DNA from: Desulfatitalea sp.
GTDB lineage: Bacteria > Desulfobacterota > Desulfobacteria > Desulfobacterales > Desulfosarcinaceae
Direction: 5' to 3'
DNA: 7,026 nucleotides
NCBI GenBank assembly: GCA_013041835.1
Contig: JABDRH010000213.1
Coordinates: 1-7,026, forward strand
Both the position numbers and the translations under genes were made by a program. This document shows, piece by piece, positions 6,557-7,026 of this stretch. Under the pieces are notes generated by a model. The model ran no database searches. It was not told where the DNA came from and saw only the letters and a program-made list of their open reading frames with translations. Every line of letters starts with the position of its first letter. Position 1 is the first letter of the stretch.

Positions 6557-7026
6557 CTAAAGAATGATGTTGGCGATTTCGAAGAAAAGCTCCTGTTCGC
6601 GCAGCACGCCGATGGCCTCTTCGTTCTCCGTGACGATGATGCGACGAATGCGCGTGGAGAACATCAGCTCGGCCACCTCCATCAGGTTCTTGAGATGATC
6701 CACCCGCCGTGGCGTATCCGACATGATATCGCCGACACGCTTATCGGACAGGTCCCTGGCCTGGCTGGTAAACTGACCATCCCAGAACATGGGGGAGTAC
6801 TGCATGCTGTCGGCCAGGGAGGGCTTGGCCGCCGACAAATATGCCGGACGCAAAGCGCGGATCAGGTCCATGATGCTCAGGATCCCCACAATGCGTCCGG
6901 TGTCGTCATAGACCAGCAAGGAACGGTGTCCGGTCTCCATCAGGCGGCCGCTGGAGATGAATTTGTTGAACGAGTCCATGAGCGTGGCGACGGCGGTCCG
7001 GACCGTATCGTCCACGGACACTTTGG
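6557..7026 (-). CDS. Two-CBS-domain protein (N-terminus cut by window edge)
   Basis: At least 156 residues are visible, ending at TAG (6557-6559). The frame is open to the right edge: a GTG codon at 7019-7021 is preceded in frame by Lys, and the reading KVSVDDTVRTAV is the usual first strand and helix of a CBS domain, so the real start lies beyond the window, probably only a few tens of residues away. CBS1 covers about the first 58 visible residues (HRSLLVYDDTGRIVGILSIMDLI). CBS2 covers about the last 60, from VGDIMSDTPRRVDHL to RIRRIIVTENEEAIGVLREQELF. Between them is a linker of about 35 residues with a SPMFWDGQFTSQ stretch. Paired CBS domains form a Bateman module that usually binds adenosine nucleotides and controls an attached or partner protein. 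No catalytic domain is visible. Its position 52 bases upstream of the anion transporter on the same strand suggests it regulates that transporter, which is inference. Confidence 0.9.
   Translation of the reverse strand, partial: KVSVDDTVRTAVATLMDSFNKFISSGRLMETGHRSLLVYDDTGRIVGILSIMDLIRALRPAYLSAAKPSLADSMQYSPMFWDGQFTSQARDLSDKRVGDIMSDTPRRVDHLKNLMEVAELMFSTRIRRIIVTENEEAIGVLREQELFFEIANIIL

Overview
This is a GC-rich, gene-dense stretch of chromosome that looks like it comes from a Gram-negative bacterium, most plausibly a Desulfobacterota (sulfate-reducer-type) genome. That assignment is an inference from protein style: a two-CBS protein beside a SLC13/DASS anion transporter, an ABC-F ATPase with a long C-terminal coil, and a tricorn-factor-like M1 aminopeptidase. 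No marker gene fixes the taxonomy. I see no rRNA, tRNA, CRISPR array, insertion sequence or phage gene.

Layout from left to right: (1) the 3' half of an ABC-F ATPase gene on the + strand, cut by the left edge. (2) A 298-residue protein of unknown family on the - strand, convergent with gene 1, with one N-terminal membrane anchor and an expected periplasmic domain. (3) A 239-base divergent intergenic region that holds a strong 13-bp inverted repeat overlapping a sigma70-like promoter. (4) A complete 828-residue M1 zinc aminopeptidase on the + strand. (5) A short convergent gap, then a SLC13/DASS-type anion transporter of 617 residues on the - strand. (6) 52 bases upstream of it on the same strand, a two-CBS-domain protein cut by the right edge.

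The CBS protein and the transporter are probably one transcription unit running right to left, which suggests that a nucleotide-sensing CBS module regulates or accompanies anion uptake. The aminopeptidase is probably its own unit with a short leader. The ABC-F protein (ribosome-associated) and the aminopeptidase (peptide recycling) are housekeeping-like and have no evident functional link to the transporter pair.

The most interesting points are in the transporter. The two signature Ser-Asn-Thr motifs that build the sodium and substrate sites in the DASS family are replaced by Ser-Asp-His and Thr-Asn-Leu, and about 120 extra residues sit between the first and second membrane helices. Next are the inverted repeat over the aminopeptidase promoter, and a Gln where M1 enzymes of this branch usually have a substrate-anchoring Glu. 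I found no convincing multi-gene novel defence or mobile system here.
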